Below are positions 1-12,714 of a stretch of 64,000 nucleotides of DNA, piece by piece. Under the pieces are notes generated by a model. It worked only from the letters and a program-made list of their open reading frames with translations. It was not told where the DNA came from and made no database searches. Within the stretch, counting starts at the first letter, position 1. Each line of letters starts with the position of its first letter. Both the position numbers and the translations under genes were made by a program. This DNA comes from Bombardia bombarda (Eukaryota > Ascomycota > Sordariomycetes > Sordariales > Lasiosphaeriaceae). The stretch covers positions 7,936,001-8,000,000 of the forward strand of contig JAULSR010000002.1 of NCBI GenBank assembly GCA_030512295.1, read 5' to 3'.

Positions 1-390
1 GCTAGAATCAGCTGATGGATCGAGATAACGAAGTTTGTTGACCTTGAATCCTCGGTCACGAGCCAGTCGAGAACAACAAGTGATTTTCCTCACCTACCAC
101 GAGCCGCCCCATTCAGCTCATTTGTGAACACCTCAAAGTTAAGATGGTTAAGGCCAGCAGCTTACACAGTAAGCCACCGTGCTGCAGCGCCGTTGTCCTC
201 TCACTTCTCGTCGAGGTCAGGTGCTGGGAATTTTGGGAGTAATGATATCAAATTAGAGACAGTCTGTCTAATCTAATCTTTTGCTTTGCAGTAACAATAG
301 AAAGTGGATTCATCTGTGTACCCTGGGATTTCAGCTTCAGGGCAACAAAGCATTGAAAGGCAAGCGCGGCACTGGCCCCGGACCCCGGCA

Positions 391-423
391 CCCAGCGAGC
401 CCAGCGAGCCCAGCGAGCCCAGC
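391..423. repeat. 9-bp tandem repeat (CCCAGCGAG)
   Basis: Three perfect copies of CCCAGCGAG followed by a partial fourth copy. It creates short Ser-Glu-Pro or Gly-Leu-Ala repeats in the overlapping small frames, which is why those frames look superficially protein-like. No gene is supported here. Confidence 0.85.
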
Positions 424-2523
424 AAAAACAGCATTGCCCGTGGCCCCGCCCCGATGTTCCATTGGGGTCTCGGGACAGGAATTCTGCAAGGAATCCAGTG
501 AGGCAGCTTGGCAAAATTGAGCAATCGCACCGGCGCCGACGGGGCGGCAGGTTACCCTTCTCCTTTCGATGCGCCCCGTGACCAGCAAGGTACACAGCAG
601 TCGGCATGAATACTTTGTCGCATTTCGGCATCGAAACTCAGACTGCAACGAGTCGGCACGAGGACAGCAGAGCCTTCAACAATCTGGGCGCCCAGCACCC
701 TGGAAACACCTACTAGCACCCGGTTACCTAACTAATAGCGATCTTAGTGATGGCTGCTGCGAGCTATGAAAAGCGGTCAGATGTAATTCAAGGTACTTTA
801 CTTGCATCTTCTGGATCAATGGTCAGTTCTCCAATACTTTACATGATAGTGTCAAATTCACCATGGAGACCAGTACATCAGGATTCAATACCGTTGCCTA
901 CAATCAAACCATCAGACCCCGTGGCAACGTTAGAGCTGGCGGGCGATGGATTCCATTACCCCCAGATTACTTGATGGAAGACGCGCCGTAACGGCTCCTG
1001 GAAACCTTGGGGTGGGAATGGCGGGGGAGTCCACTTTGCCGCTCCAGTTTCCGCAGCGGAGCTTACGCTGGCATAAGGGAGGGTCTATTTGTTACGTATT
1101 GGACGGATCACGGGATCCATATGTCAAGATCTCTTGCACACACATCTCCGACCATTCCATCATGGCCAGCGGACCCTAGAGGCTCCAGATGCCGATGAGC
1201 AAATATGAGGACAGGCTGGGCGTCTATGATGCCAGCCTTCGAGGCCCCAACACGGCAGTCTAGACGAAACCGTTACCCAACAGTTTCAACCTGCCTTTAC
1301 ATACGGCAATTACCTATGACTAGTAGTATCGGTATCTGGGGTTGTACAAAATGTACGGGTACATGTCGCCCTTCGGAGGATATTGATAAGGAGAGCTGAC
1401 CATTAATAAGAGTTTGTTTCCATGTTCGTTTCCATGCACACAGATTACCCATTACACAGTACAATTGGCGTACCTGTTGTGTATGTATGTACATACATAG
1501 GTACCCGCAGCACATTAGTGGGAACCCAGCTCACCGCGGAATGGAAGGCGAAAAGCGAGAGGTCAAGTTCGAAACTTCCATTCCATGTCACTTTACGGAT
1601 ACCGCGTGCACTGTGTGTTTGGGTGATGTTCGCCACCGTACTTTTCAATGCTCGTACTCAAATACCGTATTTACCTGAATTCGGATCACCTGACTGGAAA
1701 AACAAACAAGCAGAAGAATGAATAGCATACGGGGATGACAGACATGAGAAAAGTTAAAGCTGTTTTGTGGCTTACAAATTGTCGTTCCTTTTACACAGCA
1801 GAGCAGACGGGTATGGTTTCTTTAACGAAGAATTTGAGGTAGTGAGAGGTTGAAGTGCGAGACACTGGGTACTTCAGGTACACGAGCTTTTGGCGTGCAA
1901 TTCTTGGTCAATTGGGTCCCTGGACAAGCTTCTCCAGAACCTCAAATACCCGTCCCAGGGGCTCCCTACGAATGACAGCACCGGATTCCATCTGACGCAT
2001 TCAGGTACCGGCCTTGTGACCCAATCAGCAGAGACCCCGAGCTACCCGATGCGGCTTAGCCCTCACAATTTGGTGGCCAAGACAAATAGCATGTCATCAC
2101 AACGCCTCTTTTGCGGGCTGCTCCTTCCTCATGGGACTTTGATCGTGAGTCTACATACGGGTACTAGCAAAATTGCGGATTCGAATGAATTCCCCAAGGT
2201 CATGTTTCGTTACGAAAATTTTCTAAGTCATGGATGGAATGTCATGGGCATCCAGCAGAGGCCAGAAAGACAGACGGATCCGGTTTCTATAAAAGGTCTG
2301 GGAGCTCGCGCGCCCCGAATGCCTTTGAACTTCCCATCACCTTACTATATTACCTTACCTAGCTATTACCTATCGGCAAAGTCAAAGACGAGTCATTCTC
2401 TAATTATTGACACGGTTTTATTATTACCTATTATCTATTTTCAGCACCACCCCTAAATTCCCTCTGGCACTTTTGCCGGCCCTTGCAGCCAGAAGGACCA
2501 GACGACCAAACAACGAGGCCCGT

Positions 2524-3691
2524 CTTATCTCTTGTGTGCGACACCGTATACACCGCCGTAAAGGTAAGCAAGAATAGGACCTGACTGACCTGTGAAGGAT
2601 CTGCTAGCTGGCTCGCTTTCTCACTGCCTCTGCTCGGCTCTTTATCCTTTTGGTGGTGACGTCGCCCTCGTTACGGAATGCACCCTCCTCCATTCCCCAC
2701 CTCACCACATCACACACACCACCACAGAAACCAAGTTTCCATTCCCTGGGACTTGCCCCTTTCTCTCATTGTTCCCGATCAAAACAGCCTCCCCGCAACG
2801 AGGCGGACACTTGCATCTGCTGCTGGAAGGCTGGCGCTGCAATGGTTGGACGCATGCCGCAGATCACTTTTTTTATTCCCCAGTACCTGCACCGCTGATG
2901 CCAGCTGTCGTTGCACTGCACTTTTGCATCTTATCAAAAAGTTACAAAAAACAAAATGTCGTGGCCGGCTGGGATCGACGAGGGAGGCGCTGGTGTCGTG
3001 ATGACCGAGCTTAGTTCTGATTCACTCATCATGGACAAGCTTTCTCGGCGTCTCCCTTAGGACCTCGCTGTGCTCGTGTCGTGTCGAGCGCGTGCCGCCA
3101 GCTCTTCCAGAAACGGCTTTCTGACAAGATAACAGGAATTTTTGGCGTTGTTGGCCGCCGTCTCCATTATAAGACAGAACTTGTTTGCGATCGGCTCCTG
3201 GGCTCCCCTCGCTACCCTCGCTACCTGCCATACCCTCGAGCCCTCGTTCGTCTCGTCTCTTCTCGCTGCCTTCGTCTAAGACAGACCTTATCGCAGTCAC
3301 ATTGTGCTTTGGCCCTATTCGCCTCGCCTCGCCTCGCCCCTCTATTCTGTCTGCCCCTGCCGTCAATCCGCCAATTCCTCCACTGCCGCCATCGCCTCGC
3401 TAGCTGCTAGCTGCTAGCTGCCGAGAGACACCAAATCAACATCCATCCAAACAAACTTGGTTGAGCAGTCAACGGAAAGCAAATATCCGTTGGTAATCCA
3501 GCCAAGGGAGCATCCTATCTGTGTGCTGACGCGGATTACCGGCAACCTCTTTACATCTACAGTGGTGGTATACAGCAACTCCTTCTAGACTTGCAAGGTA
3601 CGTCCCGTTCAATATTCATCTGCATCTTCTTGTATCTTTGTATCCTGCATCTGATCTGTCCCCTCCGCCAAAAAAGGGGGTCGGTCTTATC
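2524..3691. promoter_or_regulatory. Candidate GATA-factor sites upstream of GDH2
   Basis: CTTATC (the reverse of GATAAG) occurs at 2524-2529, 3287-3292 and 3686-3691, all within 1.8 kb of the GDH2 start. HGATAR sites are the known targets of AreA/NIT2-type nitrogen regulators, and NAD-glutamate dehydrogenase is a nitrogen-catabolic enzyme, so regulation by such a factor is plausible. Six-base motifs occur often by chance; this is inference. Confidence 0.25.
3399..3420. repeat. 7-bp tandem repeat (GCTAGCT) in GDH2 leader region
   Basis: Three contiguous GCTAGCT units plus one base. The unit contains the palindrome GCTAGC. It lies in the probable promoter or leader of GDH2. Confidence 0.8.
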
Positions 3692-4238
3692 AGGAGTGAG
3701 CACGAGCGTGGCTTCAGTAGCGGTGAGCCATGAGCCACGCTCGCATTCCGGAGCCTACACTCCCGGAAACGAGCAACTTTCTCTTTCTCTGCCGTCGTTT
3801 GCCCAATTGGCAAATTGGCTCACGATTATTGGGTGGAAGCTCTGTTGCCGTGTCACTCCCTCGCTCTCTTCATCTCATTTCACCTCACCTCCTACGCCCG
3901 CTCCTGTCTATCAGTCTATCTGTCTGTGCCACCAACCCCTGGCCCCCTGGTTATCTACAATTAATCCGATGCCCGAAGTCGGCTTGTTGACCTGAGACGG
4001 GGCCCATCGTGGCTTGATCTCATACTCGTTCGCGAATCCGTTGATATCAGTCATATCAGGGCCGCACCTGTGGCCAACTACCTTTCCCTGTCACCGCACA
4101 ATGCTCGCAATACAAAACCGTCCCAGGCCCTGTCCTGTTCCCGATCCTTCTGTTTCTTCTTGATCCCCAAGCTCCTCCACATCAGCACATTCTTGTCGAT
4201 TCCTACTCCTACCGTGTCCAACCCTACCGTGTCCAACC

Positions 4239-7200
4239 ATGGCAGACGTGGCCGCCTACCAGCTGCCCAGTCCTACGGACTGCAAGCGCAAGATGTCTGG
4301 CTTGACCATCAAGACTGACTTGCCAATGTCTAGCTTCCCTATCTACGTAGACCCATTTGAGTCTTCAGGCGACACCATGATGGAGTCACCCACGGCCGTG
4401 GGAGCTGCCAACAGGCTAGTTGAGAAGATACGCCACGAGCCCGGCAGACACCCTTCCCCCCAGCCAACACACGTCAGCTACCCCTCATGGCCAAGACTAA
4501 CGGCAATGGCCACCGCACCCTGCGTTCGGCCACTGTTGGATACGTCGCGCCCGAGTTTAAGGGCAAGGCAGAACAGATGAAACAAGGTAGGCTTTGACTT
4601 GTGAGTTTACTGGGAGTCATACTGACACTCACTTAGTCAAGGGACTCATCACCAAGTCGAAATGGATCCCCGATGACCTTGTCGACACCCAGATCGCTTG
4701 GTTCTACAGTGATTTGGGCATCGACGATGTTTACTTTCAAGTGGAGAACCCAGAGGTCATCGCCAATCACATCACATCTCTATATGCTGCCAAGGTTGCA
4801 GCTTTCTCTCGCGAGGACAAGCGCGAAGAGATCAGACTGGACATGGAGGCTTCAGACCACGCCATCTACATCGACACAAGCGAACCTGGCAAGAGCAACA
4901 CAGGTGGTCCCCGCTACGAGCACCGACTCGAAGCCAAGTACCTGGATGGCGGCGACACATCTAAGCGTTTCCGTGTCGAGACGTTCCGATCATCTGGTGT
5001 TCTAGGACAGAAAGCCGACTCCAAGGCATCACTGCGTTGTTACTTTGTATACCAATGCCTGTTCGTCGAGCCGAACGCAGACCCCAAGGAGACTCGCCTC
5101 GAGGTCATCAGCGACCGTATGTTCCTTGCCAAGGCGACCAAGAACACCAAGCAGATCTACCAAGAGATCATCGACCTTGCCGTCAGCCGAACAGGCCCTG
5201 TCATTGAAGTATTCGACATCGAGGACTCCCGAGAGAAGCGGCTGGTTGTCGCCTTCCGCTCTAGGACCGCGAGTGGACTGTTCAGTGCCCTTAGTGATCT
5301 TTACCACTATTACGGCGTGACCAGCTCGCGGAAATACGTCGAGCAGTTCTCCAACGGCATTACCGTTATGAGCATTTACCTGCGGCCTGCCGCAAACCTC
5401 GACTCCAGGTTCCCCCCGATTGAGCAGTCGATCCATCAAATCACCAAGGAAATCTCACTGCTTTACTGCATTCCCCAGAACAAGTTCCACAGCTTGTTCA
5501 CTTCGGGCGAGTTGAGCCTGCAAGAGACGACATACGCACATTGTGTGTGGGTCTTTGTACAACACTTCCTGAATCGCCTCGGGTCAGAATACGCATCCTT
5601 GATGGCGGTACTTGACCCCAAGAACAACATGCATGCCGAGATTCTGTCCAAGATGAAGAAGCGACTGCGCACCGAGACCTTCACTCCTGACTATATCCTT
5701 GAGATCATCGGCTCTCACCCAGGACTTGTCCGGGCCCTGTACGCCTCATTTGCCAACATCCACCTCAAGGTTGGACCCGAGTTTGACCGTCATTTCATCG
5801 CCCCGACACCTGCAATTGAGGTTCTTTCCGATGCCAGCCTGAAGGATCGAATTACCAGAGACGTCTTCAATGAGCACGAGGAGATGGTCATGACAGCATT
5901 CCGCGTTTTCAACAACGCCGTGCTCCGGACCAACTATTTCACTCCCACCAAGGTAGCCCTGAGCTTCAGACTTGATCCTTCATTCCTTCCAGATATCGAG
6001 TATCCCAAGCGGCTCTATGGCATGTTCCTCGTCATTACTGCCGAGTCTCGTGGCTTTCACTTGCGTTTCAAGGATATTGCTCGTGGTGGCATCCGCATTG
6101 TCAAGTCTCGCAGCAAAGAGGCCTATTCTATCAACGCTCGTAACTTATTTGACGAGAACTACGGTCTTGCGAGCACCCAGCAACGCAAGAACAAGGACAT
6201 CCCCGAGGGCGGCTCCAAGGGCGTCATCCTTCTCGACCCTAAGCAGCAGGACAAGGCACGTGAGGCATTCGAGAAGTACATCGACAGCATTCTGGACCTG
6301 CTACTAAAAGCCGAGACGCCTGGTATTAAGAATCCCATTGTCGACCTCTATGGAAAGGAGGAGATCCTTTTCCTTGGTCCTGATGAGAACACGGCTGATC
6401 TCGTTGACTGGGCGACGGAGCATGCCCGAATCCGTGGCGCTCCGTGGTGGAAGTCATTCTTCACTGGCAAGTCCCCGAAGCTGGGCGGCATTCCCCATGA
6501 CCACTATGGCATGACTACTCTTTCAGTTCGCGAGTATGTTAAGGGCATCTATCGAAAGCTGAACTTGGATCCGTCAAAGGTCACAAAGATGCAAACTGGT
6601 GGCCCCGATGGCGATCTGGGCAGCAACGAGATTCTTCTCAGCAATGAGAAGTACACGGCCATTGTTGATGGCTCGGGTGTCCTTGTTGACCCCAACGGTC
6701 TTGACAAGGAGGAGCTCCACCGTCTTGCCAAGAAGCGTGTCATGATCTCGCATTTCGATACGTCTAAGCTGTCAAAGGACGGTTACCGAGTGCTCTGCGA
6801 GGATCTGAACATTAAGCTCCCGACCGGGGAGGCGGTCAACAATGGCACAGCGTTCCGCAACACGTATCACCTCCGGGATACGTCGCTCACGGACATGTTT
6901 GTGCCTTGTGGTGGCCGCCCTGAGTCGATTGATCTCGTCTCGGTGAGCAAGCTGATCAAGGATGGCAAATCGACCATCCCCTACATTGTAGAAGGTGCCA
7001 ACCTCTTCATTACTCAGGATGCCAAGCTCCGTCTCGAGTCTGCCGGCTGCATCGTGTACAAGGATGCCAGCGCCAACAAGGGCGGCGTGACGAGCTCTTC
7101 GCTCGAAGTGCTGGCCTCGCTGAGCTTCGACGACGAAGGCTTCGTGACGCACATGTGCCACGACGCGCGCGGCAATGCGCCCGCATTCTATCAGGCATAT

Positions 7201-7645
7201 GTCAAGGAAGTGCAGAAGAAGATTTGCGAGAACGCGCGTCTTGAGTTCGAGGCCATCTGGCGAGAGCACGAGCAGACCAACATCCCCCGCTCGATCCTCT
7301 CGGACAAGCTCTCGCTGGCGATCACGACGCTCGACGAGGAGCTCCAGCACTCGGAGCTGTGGGAGAACGAGAAGATCCGCCGCTCTGTGCTGGCGGACGC
7401 GCTGCCCAACTTGCTCATTGAGAAGATTGGGCTGGATACCATCATCCAGCGCGTGCCGGACCCGTATCTGCGGGCCATCTTTGGAAGCTTCTTGGCAAGC
7501 CGCTTCGTGTATGAGTTTGGCAGCTCGCCCAGCCAGTTTGCGTTTTACGATTTGTAAGTCTACTGCTTCTATTTACATGTATTGTATCCTGTACTAACCA
7601 TATTGCCTTAATAGTATGTCGAGGAGAATGAGCCAGATTCAGTGA
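4239..7645 (+). CDS. GDH2: NAD-specific glutamate dehydrogenase (large, ~115-kDa type)
   Basis: Catabolic enzyme that oxidises glutamate to 2-oxoglutarate and ammonium with NAD. Exons: 4239-4586, 4637-7553 and 7615-7645; the last intron restores the ending FAFYDFMSRRMSQIQ. About 1098 residues, the usual fungal size. The central exon carries the substrate-binding GGSKGV segment with its lysine and the nucleotide-binding QTGGPDGDLGSNE region. The start is the first ATG in good context. One conflict: the N-terminal exon reads in one frame up to about 4480 (ending SPQPTHVSYP), while the conserved stretch GHRTLRSATVGYVAPEF just before the first clear intron is in another. One extra C in the C-runs at 4456-4461 or 4481-4484 would join them. 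Alternatives are a small intron 4419-4477, which also keeps phase, or initiation at ATG 4487. Family identity is certain; the N-terminus is not. Confidence 0.93.
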
Positions 7646-10600
7646 ATATGTTGGGGCACTAGACTAGGCTTTTCACCGTTTGAGATTTCTTGCTCTTTTC
7701 TTTTCATTGGTTCTCACATTGGGATGGTTGGCGTGCAAAAAAAGAGGACTTAATTACATATGGGTGGCGAAAACGAGAAAGAGACAGAAAACGATCTACA
7801 TAAACATGGAAGTGGGGAAATGGGACGGATGGATGGTTGCAGCATTTTCCTATCGAGCGGACATATGGGCTGGTTGATTGATGTTTTATTTTTGCCTCTT
7901 TTTAGTTCTTAATGACGTTTGCTCTCTTAGACTTAGTAGTTGTCGGTACATGACGGATAGATCTCCTGGGCTATACTTGTCTGCTTTTCACGTGCGCGAT
8001 TTCTTTTATGGATTTATGAGAAACGACACACGAGAAGGCTAGATTTCTGTTTTGTTCTAATACATCTCCTTTTCTCTGATTAGACACTTAGTTGTTCGGT
8101 AGTTGAGTCTACGTGACCGTGCGCGCGTGTGACGTTTCCTATGTGAACATCACGCAGGCGAGCGGGCACGACGTCGTACGGAGCGCGTACCCCGTGCCAA
8201 GTCCAAATCGGGATCGGCACCGAAACGGGCTGCTGAACGGGACGTACGGACTTCTATTATTATTGACTTGCATTATGTTGTAAGTCTGGACTTATTGTGG
8301 GAGTTGGGGAGAGGGTTACTAGTTCTGAGGTACAAACATCATGAAAGAATTGCCGTTCAGAGTCAGCTGGTCAGGCTATTGGTGTCACCTTCCATATTCT
8401 GGCAGCTGGTAAAGCTTTTTTTTTCCTCATTTTATATTATTTCTTTTCCTGAGTTGAAGAAAACTGCTCCCCCCCCTCCCCCCCCCCTTCTTTTTTTCCT
8501 TTTTTTTTAATGCTTTTGGATGCTTTCCGATTTGTTGTTTTGTTTGGTTTGGTCGCCCCGCGCCCCACACCCCTTTTCCGAAGGCCCCCTTTCCGCTTCC
8601 CGCTCTTTTCCCCGCATACTGCGATGTAGGCAGGTACTCCCGGGCATTTTTATGTAGTTTTTATTCGGGTAAGGGAGCCGCCCCCGCGTCAAGCATGTGT
8701 GCTGTCCCTCTCCCGCACCGCGATGCATAACTCATCTTTTCCCCACAACGATGATCATGTATGGTCAGATTAACCTGCTCGATGCCTTCAGAGTATGATT
8801 GTGATTTTCTCCCTTGCATAAATATCTGGGGAAGAAACTGATGAGGCAAAAAGGGGGTGAGGGCGAAGGAGGGGGCCATCTGATCAACTTTTCTGGCTTG
8901 TTGCCGTTCTGCATACACTTACTTTACTGGTACTACCTCCCTAGGTAGGCATCGATTCCGGTGCCGACATGTCCGGCCGGGACGGGTTTCGCGGCAAACG
9001 GGGGGGAAAAGCAAATGCCATGTCAGCGACATCTGAGATGTCGGTCTTCACAAGAATATGGAAACCAGCTTAGCTAGGGAGGTGATGAGCATATATTCTT
9101 TCTGTTTCTCTTTTGGGGATCTGTTGCGTTTCTAATAACGCCACTATCACTGACTAGAACACTGTGAGTCTCGTTAGATGTTGCTTTTTGCTTTGCAATT
9201 TGCGTAGCTAACTTGCTCACCAACGGCTACTTGCTTGTTTCAAGCATAAAATATTCAAGGCAGGCAATGCCATCCTTCCCCGCTGCATATTATGTTTGGT
9301 GGAAACTGCGACTGCAACAGCGGCAACTACCTGGTCGAGACGTGCATGACATGGCATATGCATGTCTGCCCAGGCAGTGGTTTGCGGGTTTCCCGAAGGA
9401 AAATAAAACAGAAATAAGTCTCGGCACTTGATCTCATGGAGTATGGTATACCATAAACAGTACTTACCGGGCTAGGTACATACTCCGTGTCCTCTCAGTC
9501 ACCTAGACATAGACGCTTGTGCCCACGGGGCCGGTTCTGTTTGTGTGCGTGTTTTGCTATCACATTGGATATGTGTCGCTGTCCACCCACCCGCGTACCG
9601 AGCCTGCCTACCCAGGTGTTCCCGGTCCCACATACCTCATATACCGTGATACTCGAATATATGAGATCGGGAAAGCCAAGAATAGGTACCCGGTCTCTAA
9701 AGGCAAACAAGCATTTTGCGAAATGCAGAGCGGAGATTTATTGTTCGCGGCACGCAATCGATTTATTAGTTCCCCCCCCCCGTCGTAGATCCCGCCACTT
9801 GGTCTTGTGTGTAGCACCCGGGTAGAAGAAAAAGGAAAAAGGGGGCGGTCATGTGGGCAAGACAAGAATCTTCTTTGGATGTAACAGAAGAATGCTACGC
9901 CGGCTGAATGATTGTCGTTATTGCCTCCTTGTATTTACTTTGACACACGCGATACTTTAATGATGACGGCAGATATGCATGACATGGCAACAGCTTCTTG
10001 TTTCGGTTGCAGGAGGCCTTCCGGGCTGAAACTGGATCGAGTTGCCATTTTTGAATGGAATCTGTGAGTACCAGACTTGGTAGTAGTTCGTGGTACTTTG
10101 ACATTCGGGTACGGTACAAGAGGACAGAAGACATTGATCATGTATCAGTGCATTGAACCGTATTTTATCATGGTTATTACCATTTCATTATTTTACACAA
10201 TGTTATCAAGTGTTGCATGGAAAATAAAATAAGAAAGGGGCGAGCACCATTGCGGCCACTGCTTGCCTAAGAAGCACCTCCATCAATCAAATGGTTCAAC
10301 AACTGGGAACCGTCGAGTGATATTAATTTAGATCCATCCCCGAGCACACATGACAAGACCACTGACTAACAACAATCACAAAATGGTTGACAACATCATT
10401 ACGGGGAAAGATGAACACCTGCCCATAACAAACCATCATCACAACGCGCGGAGCATACTGGACAGTTCAAACCACAATGTTGAATTGTTGGCCCCTCCAA
10501 GACATGCAAGGTAGATCAAAACATACTAGTTAGCTAGCAGCAGCAGCAGATATAGCGTAATCTGTCTGTCTGTCTGTCTGCCCATAATAACCACTCGCCG

Positions 10601-10816
10601 CCCACCTGAAATTAGCGCTCGCACGTTGGTATCTATCATGCCCGCCGTAACCCATGTCCCCATCCGTCTTGACACATTCCCATCCTTCATGAATAAAAGA
10701 ACCTATCGCTGTACCCAGACCAGACCAAACCAACCCAACCCAACCCCCCTAATCTATTTGTTTTTGTTTTGTTTTTTTTTGTCTGTCCAACCCCCCATAT
10801 CCCTGGCATATATCAA
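7646..10816. other. Convergent intergenic region GDH2-TYR1
   Basis: About 3.2 kb between two convergent genes. It contains homopolymer-rich stretches (C- and T-runs at 8468-8510, a C-run near 9771-9781) and short A/T-rich parts. The longest frames are about 110 codons without any recognisable motif. The two 3' UTRs must lie here; otherwise I see nothing. Confidence 0.6.
10561..10580. repeat. (TCTG)5 microsatellite
   Basis: Five perfect TCTG units about 240 bp beyond the TYR1 stop codon, probably in or near its 3' UTR. Confidence 0.85.
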
Positions 10817-12714
10817 TCACTCCTTCTCCGCCGAGCTCGCCAACACCGCCTTGATCATGGCATTCCCCACCTCTATCGCGCCCGCAAACCGGGGCTCAAA
10901 GAACTTCTGCGTCACCGCAAACCTCTCCCTCCACGTCTCAAACTGCCGCAGCGCGACACACTCGGCCCACCCGCACGCCGCGATCGTGAACTGCAAATCG
11001 TCCCGCCGGAACGTGTTGTCCTCGATGCCCACCCGCAGGCTCTCGTCCAGCAGCGCCTTGTTCCGAAACAGGTGCTCCGTGACGCCCAGCCACAGCCGGA
11101 ACAGCGGCGTCGAGCAAATCATGTGGTCGTACGGCACGATGCCCAGCTTGCTCCAGCAGTCCACCATGGCCAGCAGGCTCAGGTGATTGTTGGGCAGCGG
11201 CGGGCTGTGGCCCTCGGGCGGCTTGCCGAGGCTGAACTGGTCGAGCACGCCGTCGCGCAGGAGCGGCTGTGCCGCCCACTTGGGGCTGCCCTCGGCGCCA
11301 AACACTTTATCCTTGGCGGCGTAGACGCGCTCGCGCAGCTCGTCGGCCCGGCCCTCGAGCATGAGGTAGTAGAGCTCCGTGGTCGACTTGGCGAACTGGT
11401 TGATCTGCTTGTGCGCCTCGGGGTTGAGGATGGCGAGCCCGGCGTAGACGTGCCACTTTTGCGCGTAGATGCGCAGCATCAGGTTGATCTTGACGTTCTC
11501 GATGCCGCCCACGTAGCGCGCCCCTTCCCAGGGGAACTGCTTGGTGGCGTGCCACGCCTTGCCCATGCTCAGGAAGGCCGCGTGCGTGACGGCCTGCGTG
11601 TCGGCCGTGATGCGGTCATGCTCCTTGGCCGTGAGGTAGACGTGCTTCGAGTTGAGGCAGCTGAGGACATTCTCGACCTTGGCGAATGACTCGTCCGAGG
11701 CGCGATGCTTGATCAGCACGAGGGGCTGGCCGCGAGTGTCGACATTGGGACCGTGAAGAGAGTGGCAGGACACAATGTCGACGTCGCTGGGCAGGTATTT
11801 CTCAAATGCCTGTATTTCTGGGTCCTTACACGACGTCTGTCCACCGACGATGGCGCCAAGCTTAGTTGCTATATATCATACATCCATGTTAAGAAAGCGT
11901 TCACTGGCGAGAGGATATTCATCATGGTTACACACAAGGACCGTATTGGGCGACAACAGGGCTAATGGCTGCCGCCTCAACACCATAGACAATATAATCG
12001 CTAGCGCGTGAAACGAGGTGCCCGTTGCGTAGAATTTGTACATTGTTCTAAAAAAGACAGACATCTCAGCACACGAGGTCCTGTGGGGATCTGGTGGTTC
12101 GGTCGCGACCGTACATTTCCCGAGAACTCCTCCGCCAGTTCATCGTATTTCTCTTCCCTATCACAGGCTAAGATCCTGAACTGGGTGATCAGCAACTTCC
12201 ATAGTGTATAAAGCGATGCCATCATCATAAAATCTGTATGTAACTAGTAATTGTCAGCAACTATTCCGCACTCGAGAGGCTGGTCAAATGTGGAATAAGT
12301 GTTGTGTGATATCAGACGAAAATTTAAAGGTAGCTGAGATTTTTCATCATGGAAAGCCCAGGCCGCGACCGGGACCAGAAAGGTTGACCGGCCGCTTCAA
12401 GGACGATGCTCTAGCCAAATGCACTCAAGTCATCATATAAGAGAGGGGAAATGGTGGTGCTGCTGCGTGAACCGTAAAAGAGAAGTATGACTTACCAAAA
12501 AGTATGATGACGGCGGAAGATTTTGCCAGACAGAACAAGCTGTTGTTGGCGCGCCAGATTGCCCTCTCAGGCAAACCAGCAGAGAAGAAAGGTATTACCT
12601 CCATCCTGCAGCACTGAGCCTCCGGGCATACATCTTGCCCATGTCACCCATGCCAATCAGGCCAACAACAAAGTTAGGATCCATCTCAGGACTCTTGGAC
12701 TCGGACGACGCCAT
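10817..12714 (-). CDS. TYR1: Prephenate dehydrogenase (NADP+)
   Basis: Converts prephenate to 4-hydroxyphenylpyruvate in tyrosine synthesis. Four exons on the minus strand: 12714-12599, 12175-12115, 12047-11936 and 11868-10817. They sum to 1341 nt, giving 446 residues, close to yeast Tyr1. Exon 1 starts MASSESKSPEMD and gives the Rossmann loop GLIGMGDMG (residues 18-26). Exon 2 gives ILACDREEKYDEL, exon 3 NGHLVSRASDYIVYGVE, and exon 4 starts TKLGAIVGGQTSCKDPE and continues through DIVSCHSLHGPN, a signature of the family. All junctions have GT...AG ends and keep phase. Intron 1 is unusually long (12598-12176, 423 nt); introns 2 and 3 are each 67 nt. The gene is divergent from the ATS1-like gene. 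I saw no TGACTCA-type amino-acid-control site in the promoter. Confidence 0.95.

Larger units (their letters stand above)
1..4238. other. Long non-coding lead upstream of GDH2
   Basis: No ORF here has recognisable protein features. The longest plus-strand frames (near 1890-2456 and 2592-3014) lack domain-like composition. From about 2460 onward the plus strand is strongly pyrimidine-rich, as is usual for promoters and long 5' leaders of highly expressed filamentous-fungal genes. A GCAAG/GTACGT donor-like site at 3598 could start a leader intron, but I could not fix an acceptor. Positions 1-2450 hold nothing I can assign apart from a short tandem repeat at 391-423. Confidence 0.6.

Noticed and set aside
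248..648. Small frames around the 9-bp repeat on both strands
   Set aside because: Apparent repeats in the proteins come only from the DNA tandem repeat.
1890..2456. 188-codon frame on the plus strand
   Set aside because: It starts at TTG, has no domain-like pattern, and lies in promoter-like sequence.
2592..3014. 140-codon plus-strand frame upstream of GDH2
   Set aside because: Pyrimidine-rich leader; overlapping frames are equally open and none shows protein-like periodicity.
10769..11689. 306-codon frame antisense to TYR1
   Set aside because: Same kind of shadow; the minus strand is clearly prephenate dehydrogenase.
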